Below, one piece after another: positions 37,181-46,834 of a stretch of 64,000 bases of DNA (within the stretch, counting starts at the first letter, position 1; each line of letters begins with the position of its first letter). The notes beneath the pieces were generated by a model. It ran no database searches and was not told the DNA's origin. It saw nothing but the letters and a program-made list of their open reading frames with translations. The DNA comes from Brevundimonas halotolerans (GTDB lineage: Bacteria; Pseudomonadota; Alphaproteobacteria; Caulobacterales; Caulobacteraceae). The translations under genes were made by a program, and so were the position numbers. The stretch spans positions 20,975 to 84,974 of the forward strand of contig NZ_QTTA01000003.1 in assembly GCF_003730275.1 (NCBI RefSeq), written 5' to 3'.

Positions 37181-37350
37181 CTGTGGACGACGGTCCTTAC
37201 GAGGCGGGGATCATTTGAGCCGTCATGCGGGCGGAATCCGGGTTATCGGCCAATCGACTCCGCCCCTCTGTATGTATGTGAAGATATGACGACGGTTCGG
37301 GGCCAGCTGTCCCCCGGCACCGGGCCGATCGCGGATCGCCTGGGGAAAGG

Positions 37351-37365
37351 TTAATGAGACGTTAA
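37351..37365. promoter_or_regulatory. CtrA binding site 1 in Cori
   Basis: TTAA-TGAGACG-TTAA matches the full CtrA recognition sequence TTAA-N7-TTAA exactly. In Caulobacter, phosphorylated CtrA bound to such sites in Cori silences initiation in swarmer cells. Confidence 0.8.
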
Positions 37366-37414
37366 TCCGCAAACAGATCATCCCCTGACGGACGTCGGCG
37401 TGCGGGCCCGCGTG

Positions 37415-37429
37415 TTAAGGTTTGATTAA
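37415..37429. promoter_or_regulatory. CtrA binding site 2 in Cori
   Basis: TTAA-GGTTTGA-TTAA is a second exact TTAA-N7-TTAA site, 64 bp from the first and only three bases before the best DnaA-like box (TTATCCCCG, 37433-37441), so CtrA and DnaA would compete or exclude each other here. Confidence 0.8.
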
Positions 37430-37650
37430 GGATTATCCCCGGTTTCTACAGGCATGACCGGCGGCCTCGGTCCTGGCCACCCATCCCTGTGAAAAGGTCC
37501 TGTTCAGGCGCCGGATTCGGGTCAACTGTCCCCGTCATCCCCGGCCCTACCTGCTATCTTCACCTTCAATATCTCTATCGAGAGAAAGAGAAGCAGAGCG
37601 AGGCATTTCGCCCGCTTGAGGTCTTCGTCCACCCGGCCTAAAGCCGCTCC

Positions 37651-38685
37651 ATGACGGATACGCGCTTGCTCAAGGCCCTCAGGGGCGAAGTCACCGACCG
37701 GCCCCCGGTCTGGTTCATGCGTCAGGCGGGGCGCTACCTGCCGGAATACCGCGCTCTCAGGGCCCAGGCTCCCGACTTCATCGCCTTTTGCCTGAACCCG
37801 GAGATGGCGGCCGAGGCGACGCTTCAGCCGATGCGCCGGTTCGGCTTCGATGCCGCGATTGTCTTTGCCGACATCCTGCTGATCCCGGGTGCTCTGGGTC
37901 AGAAGGTCTGGTTCGAGGCGGGGGAAGGTCCACGTCTCGGCGCCCTTCCGGATCTGGCGTCGATGCAGGCGCTGACTGCCGGTGCGGGGGCGGCCCTGTC
38001 GCCGGTCGGGGAGACGCTCAGCCGGGTTCGGATAGCACTGGACCCCGAACGCACCCTGATCGGCTTTGCCGGTGCGCCGTGGACCGTTGCCACCTATATG
38101 CTGGACGGCGAGACCCGCTCGATCGGCAAGGGCGAGCGCGCCCAGGCGCGAACCTTCTATTACCGCGAGCCGGAGACGGTCCTGGCCCTGCTGGACATTC
38201 TGGTTGAGGCCACGGCGCATTATCTGAAGATGCAGGCCGATGCGGGCGCACAGGTGCTCAAGATCTTCGAGAGCTGGGCCGAGGGCCTGCCCGACGATCT
38301 GTTCGAGGTTCTGGTGCTCAAGCCCCATCAGAAGCTGGTGGCCCGGGTGCGGGAGCTGGGCGTGACCGTCCCCCTGATCGGTTTCCCGCGTGGATCGGCG
38401 GCGTTGGCCGAACGTTATGCCCATGAATGCGATGTTCAGGCTGTGGCGTTGGATACGGCTTGCCCGCTGGTGGTCGGCCAGAGGGTACAGGCGATCAAGC
38501 CCATTCAGGGTGCGCTGGACCCGCTGTTGCTGCGGGTGGGCGGCGAAGCGCTGGATCGCCGCGTGGACCAGTTGCTGGAGGCTTGGGGCGAGGGTCCGTG
38601 GATCTTCAATCTGGGCCATGGAATCCTGCCCGACGTGCCGATCGCCCATGTCGAGCAGGTGCTCAAAAGGATCGGCGCCCAATGA
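37651..38685 (+). CDS. hemE: Uroporphyrinogen decarboxylase
   Basis: 344 residues. 'PPVWFMRQAGRYLPEYR' (residues 19-34) is the substrate-binding signature; 'GFAGAPWTVATYMLDGE' is the second. HemE decarboxylates the four acetate side chains of uroporphyrinogen III to coproporphyrinogen III. First gene to the right of the origin and head of hemE-hemH-hemJ. A Caulobacter-type -10 element GCTATCTTC at 37553-37561 could drive it; in Caulobacter hemE promoters lie inside Cori. Its stop overlaps the hemH ATG. Confidence 0.97.
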   Translation: MTDTRLLKALRGEVTDRPPVWFMRQAGRYLPEYRALRAQAPDFIAFCLNPEMAAEATLQPMRRFGFDAAIVFADILLIPGALGQKVWFEAGEGPRLGALPDLASMQALTAGAGAALSPVGETLSRVRIALDPERTLIGFAGAPWTVATYMLDGETRSIGKGERAQARTFYYREPETVLALLDILVEATAHYLKMQADAGAQVLKIFESWAEGLPDDLFEVLVLKPHQKLVARVRELGVTVPLIGFPRGSAALAERYAHECDVQAVALDTACPLVVGQRVQAIKPIQGALDPLLLRVGGEALDRRVDQLLEAWGEGPWIFNLGHGILPDVPIAHVEQVLKRIGAQ

Positions 38686-39746
38686 GCACTCCGCAGGACA
38701 TTCAGGGCCGCCGGATCGCGGTGGTGTTGTTCAATCTGGGAGGCCCGGACGGCCCGGAGTCCGTAAAGCCCTTCCTGTTCAACCTGTTCAATGACCCGGC
38801 CATTATCGGCTTGCCGGGCCTGTTCCGCACAGCGGTGGCCCGGCTGATCTCCAGCCGCCGGGAAAAGAGCGCACAGGCCAACTATGATTATATGGGTGGG
38901 GGTTCGCCCCTGCTGCCCGGCACCCGCGCCCAGGTCGAGGCGCTGGAGCAGGCCCTGTCGGAGCGCCTGCCGGCCGATGAGATAAAGGCCTTCATCTGCA
39001 TGCGCTACTGGCATCCGATGACGGAGGCCGTGGCGGCCGAGGTCGAGGCGTGGGCACCGGACGAGATCGTCCTCCTGCCGCTCTATCCGCAGTTTTCGAC
39101 CACAACGACTGCCTCATCGCTCAAGCTGTGGCAGGAGACCTATCGCGGCCCCGGCGCCAGCCGCGCCATCTGCTGCTATCCGAGAGCCGAAGGCTGGGTC
39201 GAGGCCCAGGCCGGGCTGATCCGCGAGGGTCTGAAGACCGCCGGCGATCCGCCTGTGCGCGTCCTGTTTTCGGCCCACGGCATCCCCGAGTCGCTGGTGA
39301 CGACCAAGGGCGATCCCTATGCCGAGCAGGTCGAGGCCGGTTGTCGGGCCGTCGCCGAACGGCTGGGGCTGACGGACTGGGGCCTTTGCTATCAGAGCCG
39401 GGTCGGGCCGATGAAGTGGCTGGGGCCGTCGACGCCCGAGGCGCTGGAACAGGCGGGCAGGGACGGCGTCGGGGTCGTCTTGGTGCCGATCGCCTTTGTC
39501 TCCGAGCATATCGAGACCCTCGTCGAGCTGGATATCGAATACCGGGAGCTTGCCGAGGAACACGGCATCCATCCCTATATCCGGGTGCCGACCGTCAGCG
39601 TCACGCCCGCCTTCATCTCCGGACTGGCCGAGGGCGTGATCGCGGCGCTTGATCGATCGGGCACGGCCCCGTTCGGACCGGGCTGTCAGGCCGATTGGAA
39701 GGCCTGTCCCTGTCAGGCGGAACAGCGGCAAAGGGCTGCCGCGTGA
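38682..39746 (+). CDS. hemH: Ferrochelatase, probable [2Fe-2S] type
   Basis: 354 residues from ATG 38682 (overlaps the hemE stop). 'AVVLFNLGGPDGPESVKPFL' is the N-terminal signature; 'VLFSAHGIPESLV' carries the catalytic His and 'YQSRVGPMKWLGPST' the metal-entry region. HemH inserts Fe2+ into protoporphyrin IX. The C-terminus 'GPGCQADWKACPC' has Cys335, Cys342 and Cys344, fitting the [2Fe-2S] ligands known for Caulobacter ferrochelatase. The stop overlaps the hemJ GTG. Confidence 0.96.
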   Translation: MSTPQDIQGRRIAVVLFNLGGPDGPESVKPFLFNLFNDPAIIGLPGLFRTAVARLISSRREKSAQANYDYMGGGSPLLPGTRAQVEALEQALSERLPADEIKAFICMRYWHPMTEAVAAEVEAWAPDEIVLLPLYPQFSTTTTASSLKLWQETYRGPGASRAICCYPRAEGWVEAQAGLIREGLKTAGDPPVRVLFSAHGIPESLVTTKGDPYAEQVEAGCRAVAERLGLTDWGLCYQSRVGPMKWLGPSTPEALEQAGRDGVGVVLVPIAFVSEHIETLVELDIEYRELAEEHGIHPYIRVPTVSVTPAFISGLAEGVIAALDRSGTAPFGPGCQADWKACPCQAEQRQRAAA

Positions 39747-40213
39747 ACCTGTATGATTTCGCTCGGGCCCTGCACATTCTGGCGGTGATCGCCTGGATGG
39801 CGGGATTGCTGTTCCTGCCACGCCTCTATGCCTATGACGCGGAACAGGCAGACAAGGCCGAGCCCCTGCGCAGCGAGATGCGCGAGCTTTTGCGTACCTG
39901 GCAGCGGCGCCTGCTGAAGATCATCCTCAACCCGGCCATGGCGGCCGCCTGGGTCTTTGGCCTGTGGCTGTTCTGGTTGCGCAGTGGCGGCGGCACGGAC
40001 TGGAGCTTTGCCCACCAGCCGTGGATGCTGGCCAAGATCGCCGGGATCTTCGCCCTCAGCGGATGGCATGACTATCTGTCCGGAGAGTTCCGCCGGATCC
40101 AGGCTGGGACCTCGGCCCGGACCGGGCGGTTCTGGCGGATGACCAATGAAGTCCCCTTCCTGATCGCCATCGTCATGGTGCTGTCCGTGACGCTGGAGTG
40201 GGGCACGCGCTGA
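39743..40213 (+). CDS. hemJ: Protoporphyrinogen IX oxidase HemJ
   Basis: 156 residues from GTG 39743, overlapping the hemH stop. Four membrane helices; 'ARALHILAVIAWMAGLLFLP' in the first carries the conserved heme-ligand His, and 'QPWMLAKIAGIFALSGWHDY' holds the Lys and His of the third. HemJ (UPF0093) oxidises protoporphyrinogen IX, replacing HemG or HemY in most alphaproteobacteria. With hemE and hemH it supplies late heme steps. The coupled GTG is preferred to upstream in-frame starts inside hemH. Confidence 0.93.
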   Translation: MNLYDFARALHILAVIAWMAGLLFLPRLYAYDAEQADKAEPLRSEMRELLRTWQRRLLKIILNPAMAAAWVFGLWLFWLRSGGGTDWSFAHQPWMLAKIAGIFALSGWHDYLSGEFRRIQAGTSARTGRFWRMTNEVPFLIAIVMVLSVTLEWGTR

Positions 40214-40224
40214 CTCCCGGAAGC

Positions 40225-40243
40225 CACCGGGCTTGACCCGGTG
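40225..40243 (+). terminator. Hairpin after hemJ
   Basis: CACCGGG-CTTGA-CCCGGTG, a perfect 7-bp stem 11 bp after the hemJ stop, at the start of the 226-bp rho leader region. No T-tract follows, so it may be a Rho-dependent or REP-like element rather than an intrinsic terminator. Confidence 0.45.
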
Positions 40244-40439
40244 CGGCGGGCGTGGTTTCCGTGGTCCTGAGCCGTCCTCGCGGGCGGTGCCCTTCTCTTC
40301 CTCCTGTGTCCACCGCTGATCGCCCTTATGGGCCGGGCAGACTCCGGAGTTCCCCGACTGGCCCCTAAGGGCCTGACATTTCTAGGCTTTTCGCTCCTGA
40401 GCATGGGTTGTTCGGGGGCTCATTCCCGTGCGAGTTCTG

Positions 40440-41831
40440 ATGAGCGACACCTCCGACACCCCCGAGACCGAGCCGACTTCGGTCGAAGAGTCTGCAGCTG
40501 ACACTCCGGCGACCGAGATCGAGACGTCCGAGGACGATGAGGATGACGGCGAGGCTATCGTCCCGTCCGGTCGGATCACCCTGGCCGAGCTGAACGAAAA
40601 GACCCCGGCCGATCTGGTCGCCTTCGCTGAACAGCTCGAGGTCGAGAACGCCTCCAACCTGCGCAAGCAGGACCTGCTGTTCGCCATCCTCAAGGCCCTG
40701 GCCGAGGAAGAGGTCGAGATCATCGCCGATGGCGTGCTGGAAATCCTGCCGGACGGCTTTGGCTTCCTGCGCAGTCCGGATGCCAACTATCTGCCCGGGC
40801 CCGATGACATCTATGTCTCGCCGTCGCAGATCCGCCGCTTCGGCCTGCGCTCGGGCGACACCATCCACGGGGCCGTGCGTGGCCCGCGTGAGGGCGAGCG
40901 CTATTTCGCCCTGCTCAAGGTCGACACGATCAATCTGGAAGACCCGGAGCTGGTCAAGACCAAGGTCCTGTTCGACAACCTGACCCCGCTCTATCCCGAA
41001 GAGCGGCTGCACATGGAAATCCAGGATCCGACGCTGAAGGACCGCTCGGGCCGGGTGATCGACATCGTCGCCCCCCTGGGCAAGGGCCAGCGCTGCCTGA
41101 TCGTCGCCCCGCCGCGGGTCGGCAAGACGGTCATGCTGCAGAACATCGCCAAGTCGATCGAGGCCAACCACCCCGAGGTCTTCCTGATCGTGCTCCTGAT
41201 CGATGAGCGGCCGGAAGAAGTCACCGACATGCAGCGGACGGTGAAGGGCGAGGTCGTCGCCTCGACCTTTGACGAGCCCGCCACCCGCCACGTGGCCGTG
41301 GCTGAAATGGTCATCGAAAAGGCCAAGCGTCTGGTCGAACACAATAAGGATGTGGTGATCCTGCTGGACTCCATCACCCGCCTGGGCCGCGCCTACAACG
41401 CGACCGTGCCGTCGTCCGGCAAGGTGCTGACCGGCGGTGTCGACGCCAACGCCCTGCAGCGGCCCAAGCGCTTCTTCGGCGCGGCGCGCAATGTGGAGCA
41501 GGGGGGTTCGCTGACCATCATCGCCACGGCCCTGATCGACACCGGCAGCCGCATGGACGAGGTGATCTTCGAAGAGTTCAAGGGCACGGGTAACTCGGAA
41601 ATCGTTCTGGACCGCAAGGTCGCCGACAAGCGCATCTTCCCGGCCATCGACGTCCTCAAGTCCGGCACCCGCAAGGAAGATCTCATCACGCCCAAGGACC
41701 AGCTGGCCAAGACCTATGTGCTGCGGCGTATTCTCAATCCGATGGGTCCGCAGGACGCGATCGAATTCCTGCTCGACAAGCTGCGCCAGTCCAAGAACAA
41801 CGGCGATTTCTTCCAGTCGATGAACACCTGA
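40440..41831 (+). CDS. rho: Transcription termination factor Rho
   Basis: 463 residues from ATG 40440 (GTG 40428 is four codons upstream). An acidic Thr/Glu-rich N-terminal tail of ~45 residues precedes the Rho N domain ('[20 protein letters not shown]'). The RNA-binding cold-shock-like domain has '[20 protein letters not shown]', and the ATPase has Walker A 'APPRVGKT' (223-230) and '[16 protein letters not shown]'. Rho is the hexameric RNA helicase that ends transcripts; its long leader may allow autoregulation. Gene order hemE-hemH-hemJ-rho-mnmE is conserved near alphaproteobacterial origins. Confidence 0.98.
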   Translation: MSDTSDTPETEPTSVEESAADTPATEIETSEDDEDDGEAIVPSGRITLAELNEKTPADLVAFAEQLEVENASNLRKQDLLFAILKALAEEEVEIIADGVLEILPDGFGFLRSPDANYLPGPDDIYVSPSQIRRFGLRSGDTIHGAVRGPREGERYFALLKVDTINLEDPELVKTKVLFDNLTPLYPEERLHMEIQDPTLKDRSGRVIDIVAPLGKGQRCLIVAPPRVGKTVMLQNIAKSIEANHPEVFLIVLLIDERPEEVTDMQRTVKGEVVASTFDEPATRHVAVAEMVIEKAKRLVEHNKDVVILLDSITRLGRAYNATVPSSGKVLTGGVDANALQRPKRFFGAARNVEQGGSLTIIATALIDTGSRMDEVIFEEFKGTGNSEIVLDRKVADKRIFPAIDVLKSGTRKEDLITPKDQLAKTYVLRRILNPMGPQDAIEFLLDKLRQSKNNGDFFQSMNT

Positions 41832-41877
41832 TATTTGCCCTACCGCTCGCAACGCGGTTGCTCGCTGCTTGAGGGCA

Positions 41878-41893
41878 TGTTTCACGTGAAACA
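41878..41893. promoter_or_regulatory. parS site 1
   Basis: TGTTTCACGTGAAACA, a 16 of 16 match to the parS consensus, between rho and the DUF6489 gene. It is followed at once by GGAGG, the ribosome-binding site of that gene, so ParB bound here would cover the translation-initiation signals of the DNA template and probably the promoter-proximal region. Confidence 0.92.
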
Positions 41894-41905
41894 GGAGGTC
41901 CCATC

Positions 41906-42130
41906 ATGAAGATCAATGTCGAGATCGATTGCACCCCGGCCGAGGCGCGCGCCTTTTTGGGCCTGCCGGATGTGACGCCGCTCAATGAGGCCATGGTCTC
42001 GGAGATGCAGAAGCGCATGTCCGACAATCTGGCCGCCATGCAGCCCGAAGAGCTGATGAAGACCTGGACCGGCTTCGGCCTTCAAGCCCAGGAACAGTTC
42101 CGGCGCATGATGGAAGCCGCGACGAAATGA
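41906..42130 (+). CDS. DUF6489 family small protein
   Basis: 74 residues, conserved near alphaproteobacterial origins between rho and mnmE. Starts 'MKINVEIDCTPAEARAFLGL', then 'VTPLNEAMVSEMQKRMSDNL', and ends in an amphipathic helix 'FGLQAQEQFRRMMEAATK'. No membrane segment. Its function is not known. A parS site lies 12 bp upstream and includes no coding sequence. It ends 7 bp before mnmE and is probably co-transcribed with it. Confidence 0.85.
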   Translation: MKINVEIDCTPAEARAFLGLPDVTPLNEAMVSEMQKRMSDNLAAMQPEELMKTWTGFGLQAQEQFRRMMEAATK

Positions 42131-42137
42131 GGCCCAG

Positions 42138-43454
42138 GTGAGGGACACGCTCTTTGCCCTGGCCACGCCGCCGGGTCGGGGGGCGGTGGCTGTCATCCGC
42201 CTGTCGGGACCGGATTCTGATCGGGTGCTGGATGCCCTCGGGGCGGGCCGACCCACGCCGAGAGTGGCGGTCGTCCGCACCCTGCGTCATCAGGGGGCAA
42301 TCCTGGATCAGGCATTGGTCCTTCGCTTCAAAGCGCCCGCCAGCTATACCGGCGAGGATGCAGCCGAACTACATTTGCATGGCGGACGGGCCGTGGTCGA
42401 GGCGGTCAGCACCGCCCTGCTTGATCTGGGTGTGAGACCCGCAGAGCCGGGCGAATTCACCCGTCGTGCCTTCGAAAATGGCAAGCTGGATCTGACCCAA
42501 GCCGAGGCCATCGCCGATCTCATTGATGCCGAAACGGCCGAACAGTCCGCCCAGGCAGTGGGCCAGTTGGGTGGCGCGCTGGCGGAGACCTATGCGGGGT
42601 TCCGCCGGGATTTGCTGACCGCCCTTTCGCTGGTCGAGGCCGAGATCGATTTTCCCGACGAGGACATTCCCGATGCGCTGGCCAGCCGGGCGGGGCCCGT
42701 GCTTGACGCGTTGATCGAGGATCTTCAGCGCGCCCTTGCAGACGGGCGACGGGGAGAGCGCATTCGCGACGGCTATCGGATCGTCCTGATCGGCGAGACC
42801 AATGCCGGCAAGTCGTCGCTGTTCAATGCCCTGGTTGAGCGGGAGGCTGCCATCGTCACGCCGATCGCCGGGACGACCCGGGATGTGCTGGACGCGGCAC
42901 TCGTCATCGGAGGCTATGCGGTCACTCTGTCCGACACTGCCGGGCTGCGGGACAGTGACGACCCGGTCGAGGCCGAGGGCGTGCGTCGCGCCCGCGCCCG
43001 GGCCGAGGCGGCCGACCTGCGGCTCTGGGTGGTGGCGCCCGGCGACCCGGTCGGGCCCGCCGGTGCGCTGGTCAGGCCCGATGACCTGTGCATCCGGACA
43101 AAAGCCGACCTGGACCGCGCCGACTGGCTCGATGTGCCGGAGGGAATTGCGACGCTGACCGTGTCGCCGACCGCGGGAGAGGGGCTGGAAGCGCTGACCG
43201 ACTGGCTGTCGAACCGTCTTGCAGCCGATCTCAGCGGCGGCGATTTCCCGGCCCTGACGCGCGAACGCCATCGGCTCAGGCTCGAGGAGGCCTTGGCCTC
43301 GGTGCGGGCCGGGCGTCAGGCCTTGACCGTTGCGCCCGAGATGGCCGGTGAAGATCTGCGCCGGGCTGCAGCCAGTCTCGCTCGTATCACCGGTGAGATC
43401 GGAGTCGAGGATGTGCTCGGCGAGGTCTTCGCCAGCTTCTGCATCGGCAAATAG
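42138..43454 (+). CDS. mnmE: tRNA modification GTPase MnmE
   Basis: 438 residues from GTG 42138. N-terminal formyl-THF-binding domain ('[20 protein letters not shown]'), helical domain, then an inserted G domain with G1 'GETNAGKSS' (about residues 219-227), G3 'DTAG' and a final 'FCIGK' with the catalytic Cys. With MnmG it makes 5-carboxymethylaminomethyluridine at the tRNA wobble position. The helical domain and G2-loop '[10 protein letters not shown]' are typical. Its stop TAG overlaps parS site 2 by two bases. Confidence 0.97.
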   Translation: MRDTLFALATPPGRGAVAVIRLSGPDSDRVLDALGAGRPTPRVAVVRTLRHQGAILDQALVLRFKAPASYTGEDAAELHLHGGRAVVEAVSTALLDLGVRPAEPGEFTRRAFENGKLDLTQAEAIADLIDAETAEQSAQAVGQLGGALAETYAGFRRDLLTALSLVEAEIDFPDEDIPDALASRAGPVLDALIEDLQRALADGRRGERIRDGYRIVLIGETNAGKSSLFNALVEREAAIVTPIAGTTRDVLDAALVIGGYAVTLSDTAGLRDSDDPVEAEGVRRARARAEAADLRLWVVAPGDPVGPAGALVRPDDLCIRTKADLDRADWLDVPEGIATLTVSPTAGEGLEALTDWLSNRLAADLSGGDFPALTRERHRLRLEEALASVRAGRQALTVAPEMAGEDLRRAAASLARITGEIGVEDVLGEVFASFCIGK

Positions 43455-43468
43455 TTTCACGTGAAACA
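43453..43468. promoter_or_regulatory. parS site 2
   Basis: AGTTTCACGTGAAACA, 15 of 16 to the parS consensus (only the outermost base differs), between mnmE and mnmG and overlapping the last two bases of the mnmE stop codon. Confidence 0.9.
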
Positions 43469-43504
43469 GGCCGGGCGCGGTGGCGGAAGGGCCGCTTTTC
43501 GCCT

Positions 43505-45373
43505 ATGTCCCCGGCCATGAACACGTTCGACGTCATCGTCATCGGGGGAGGGCATGCGGGCTGTGAGGCCGCAGCAGCCTCGGCACGTGCGGGCGCCCGC
43601 ACCGTACTGCTCACCCAGCGCCTCGACACCATCGGCGAGATGAGCTGCAACCCGGCCATCGGCGGGCTGGGCAAGGGCCATCTGGTCCGCGAAATTGATG
43701 CCATGGACGGCATCATGGGGCGGCTGGCCGATGTGTCGGGCATCCAGTTCCGCATGCTGAACCGGTCGAAGGGCGCGGCCGTTCAGGGGCCCCGGTCCCA
43801 GATCGACCGTCGTCTGTATCGTGAGGCCATGCAGGCCGAACTGGCCGCGACCGCTGATCTTACCCTGATGGCGGGGACGGCCGCGCGGCTGATCGTCGAG
43901 GGCGCCCGCGTTGTGGGGATCGAGACCGAGGCGGGCGAGTCCCTGAGGGCGGCTGCCGTCGTTCTGACGACGGGCACCTTCCTGAACGGGATCATTCACC
44001 GGGGCGACCTCCGAATTCCTGCCGGTCGGCATGGCGAGGCGCCGTCCACCGGTCTGGCCGCGGACCTTCACGCCGCGGGTCTGGCGTTGGGTCGTCTCAA
44101 GACCGGCACGCCGGCGCGGCTGGATGGCCGGACGATTGCCTGGGACCGGCTGGAGATGCAGGCGGCGGACGCCGAGCCCGTACCCTTCAGCTTCCTGACC
44201 GACCGAATTACCGTGCCCCAGATCGCCTGTGGCATCACCCATACGACCGAGGAAACGCACCGGATCATCGCCGAGAATCTCGGGGAGAGCGCCGTCTATG
44301 GCGGCCATCTGTCCGGACGGGGCCCCCGCTACTGCCCGTCGATCGAGGACAAGGTTGTCCGCTTCGCCGACAAGACCAGCCACCAGATCTTCCTCGAGCC
44401 CGAGGGGCTGGACGATCCGATGGTCTATCCGAACGGGATCTCGACCTCGGTCTCGGAAGCGACCCAGGATGCCTTTCTGCGCACCATCCCGGGCCTCGAG
44501 GCGGTCGAGGTCATGCGGTACGGCTATGCGATCGAGTATGACTATGTTGATCCGCGCGAACTGCTGCCGACACTGGAGGTCAAGGCGCGGCCGGGCCTCT
44601 ATCTCGCCGGCCAGATCAATGGCACGACCGGTTATGAGGAGGCTGCGGCTCAAGGGTTGATGGCTGGCCTGAATGCCGCCCGCGCGGCCGGCGGACAGGA
44701 CGCTGTCATCCTTCGGCGCGATCAGGCCTATATCGGTGTGATGATCGACGATCTGGTCACACGCGGTGTGACCGAGCCTTACCGCATGTTCACCAGCCGG
44801 GCCGAATACCGGCTGAGCCTTCGCGCCGACAATGCCGACCGCCGCCTGACGCCGCTGGCCATCGAACTGGGGCTGGCCGGTGCGGACCGCACGCGGGCGT
44901 TCACGGCGAAACAGGCCGAGCTGGACGATGTTCTGACCTGGGCCAATCAGACCCGCTTCACGCCGGGCGAGGCGAAGGCGCTGGGCATTCATGTGAACGC
45001 CGACGGCCAGCGTCGGTCGGTACGGGATCTTCTGGCCCATACCGACGTGACCCTGGACCAGTTCCTGCCGGTCCGACCGGACCTCGCGGACGTGAGCCCC
45101 GTGGTGCGCGAGCAGTTGGCCATTGAGGCCCTCTATGCCGGCTATCTGGATCGCCAGTCGGCCGATGCCCAGGCGCTGCAGCGGGAGGAAGGCCTGCATC
45201 TGCCTGCTGACCTCGACTATGCCGCCATGGGTAGCCTGTCGACCGAGGTTCGGGAGAAGCTGGCCAAGGTCCGTCCCCTTACTCTGGGACAGGCGTCGCG
45301 CATTGAAGGCGTGACACCCGGCGCGCTGACGGCCCTTTTGGCCCATGTGAAGAAGCACCGGGTCGCCGCGTGA
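43505..45373 (+). CDS. mnmG: tRNA uridine 5-carboxymethylaminomethyl modification enzyme MnmG (GidA)
   Basis: 622 residues from ATG 43505; ATG 43517 ('[15 protein letters not shown]') is also reasonable and closer to family starts. FAD motif '[20 protein letters not shown]', then '[20 protein letters not shown]' and '[15 protein letters not shown]' with its conserved Cys, and '[20 protein letters not shown]'. Partner of MnmE in wobble-uridine modification; uses FAD, NADH and methylene-THF. Overlaps rsmG by 4 bp. Confidence 0.97.
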   Translation: MSPAMNTFDVIVIGGGHAGCEAAAASARAGARTVLLTQRLDTIGEMSCNPAIGGLGKGHLVREIDAMDGIMGRLADVSGIQFRMLNRSKGAAVQGPRSQIDRRLYREAMQAELAATADLTLMAGTAARLIVEGARVVGIETEAGESLRAAAVVLTTGTFLNGIIHRGDLRIPAGRHGEAPSTGLAADLHAAGLALGRLKTGTPARLDGRTIAWDRLEMQAADAEPVPFSFLTDRITVPQIACGITHTTEETHRIIAENLGESAVYGGHLSGRGPRYCPSIEDKVVRFADKTSHQIFLEPEGLDDPMVYPNGISTSVSEATQDAFLRTIPGLEAVEVMRYGYAIEYDYVDPRELLPTLEVKARPGLYLAGQINGTTGYEEAAAQGLMAGLNAARAAGGQDAVILRRDQAYIGVMIDDLVTRGVTEPYRMFTSRAEYRLSLRADNADRRLTPLAIELGLAGADRTRAFTAKQAELDDVLTWANQTRFTPGEAKALGIHVNADGQRRSVRDLLAHTDVTLDQFLPVRPDLADVSPVVREQLAIEALYAGYLDRQSADAQALQREEGLHLPADLDYAAMGSLSTEVREKLAKVRPLTLGQASRIEGVTPGALTALLAHVKKHRVAA

Positions 45374-45985
45374 CGGTTCGCACGCGCGAGGACTTTCAGG
45401 CCCGGACCGGGGCCTCGGCTGAACGCATGGCAGAGCTCGACCGCTTCCGCGATATGCTGACCGAGACCAATGCGGTGATGAATCTGGTTGGCCCGGATAC
45501 CTTGCCTGACTTCTGGTCGCGCCATGCCTGGGACAGCGCGCAGCTGCTGGGGATGGTGCCTGAGGCCAATACCTGGGCTGATCTGGGTGCCGGGGCGGGC
45601 TTTCCCGGTTTGATTCTGGCCATACTGCTGAAGGACAACCCCGACGCCCATGTGTGGCTGATCGACAGCCTGGGCAAACGCTGTCGTTTCCTTTCGACCG
45701 TCGTTGAAACGCTGGAATTGCCGGCCACGGTAATCCACGGTCGCGCTGAAGAGCAGGACGATGTGGACGTCGACGCCGTCACGGCCCGGGCGCTTGCGCC
45801 GATGGAGCGGCTGCTGGGTTATGCACAGCCCTATCTGCAACGCGGTGCACAAGCCGTGTTTCTCAAGGGGGAACGGGTCGAGGAGGAGTTGCGCGAGGCG
45901 CGGAAATCCTGGCACTTCACCCATGAGCTCAGGCCGTCGCAAAGCGATCCACGCGGCCGCATCGTCCATATCGGGAGTCTGCGTC

Positions 45986-46002
<17 letters not shown>
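45370..46002 (+). CDS. rsmG: 16S rRNA (guanine-N7)-methyltransferase RsmG
   Basis: 210 residues from GTG 45370 (overlaps the mnmG stop). SAM-binding '[19 protein letters not shown]' and '[10 protein letters not shown]' upstream of it are GidB/RsmG signatures. Methylates G527 of 16S rRNA (E. coli numbering). The C-terminus overlaps the start of parA by 17 bp. Confidence 0.95.
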
Positions 46003-46810
<808 letters not shown>

Positions 46811-46834
46811 GGTACTGAACAGAAAGATAGAGTC

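Larger units (their letters stand above)
37101..37650. other. Proposed chromosomal replication origin (Cori)
   Basis: 550-bp gene-free gap between divergent ppsR and hemE, the position of Cori in Caulobacter crescentus. It contains two perfect CtrA boxes (37351-37365 and 37415-37429), six GANTC methylation sites (37154, 37168, 37176, 37234, 37256, 37514), and DnaA-box-like sequences: TTATCCCCG at 37433-37441 and TGTGGACGA at 37182-37190 (each 7 of 9 to TTATCCACA or its complement), with weaker TCATCCCC forms at 37378, 37535 and, on the minus strand, 37206. TTAA-containing and AT-rich patches (37267-37290, 37351-37440, 37560-37592) stand out in this GC-rich sequence. No protein-coding frame of good quality lies in it. 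Confidence 0.82.
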
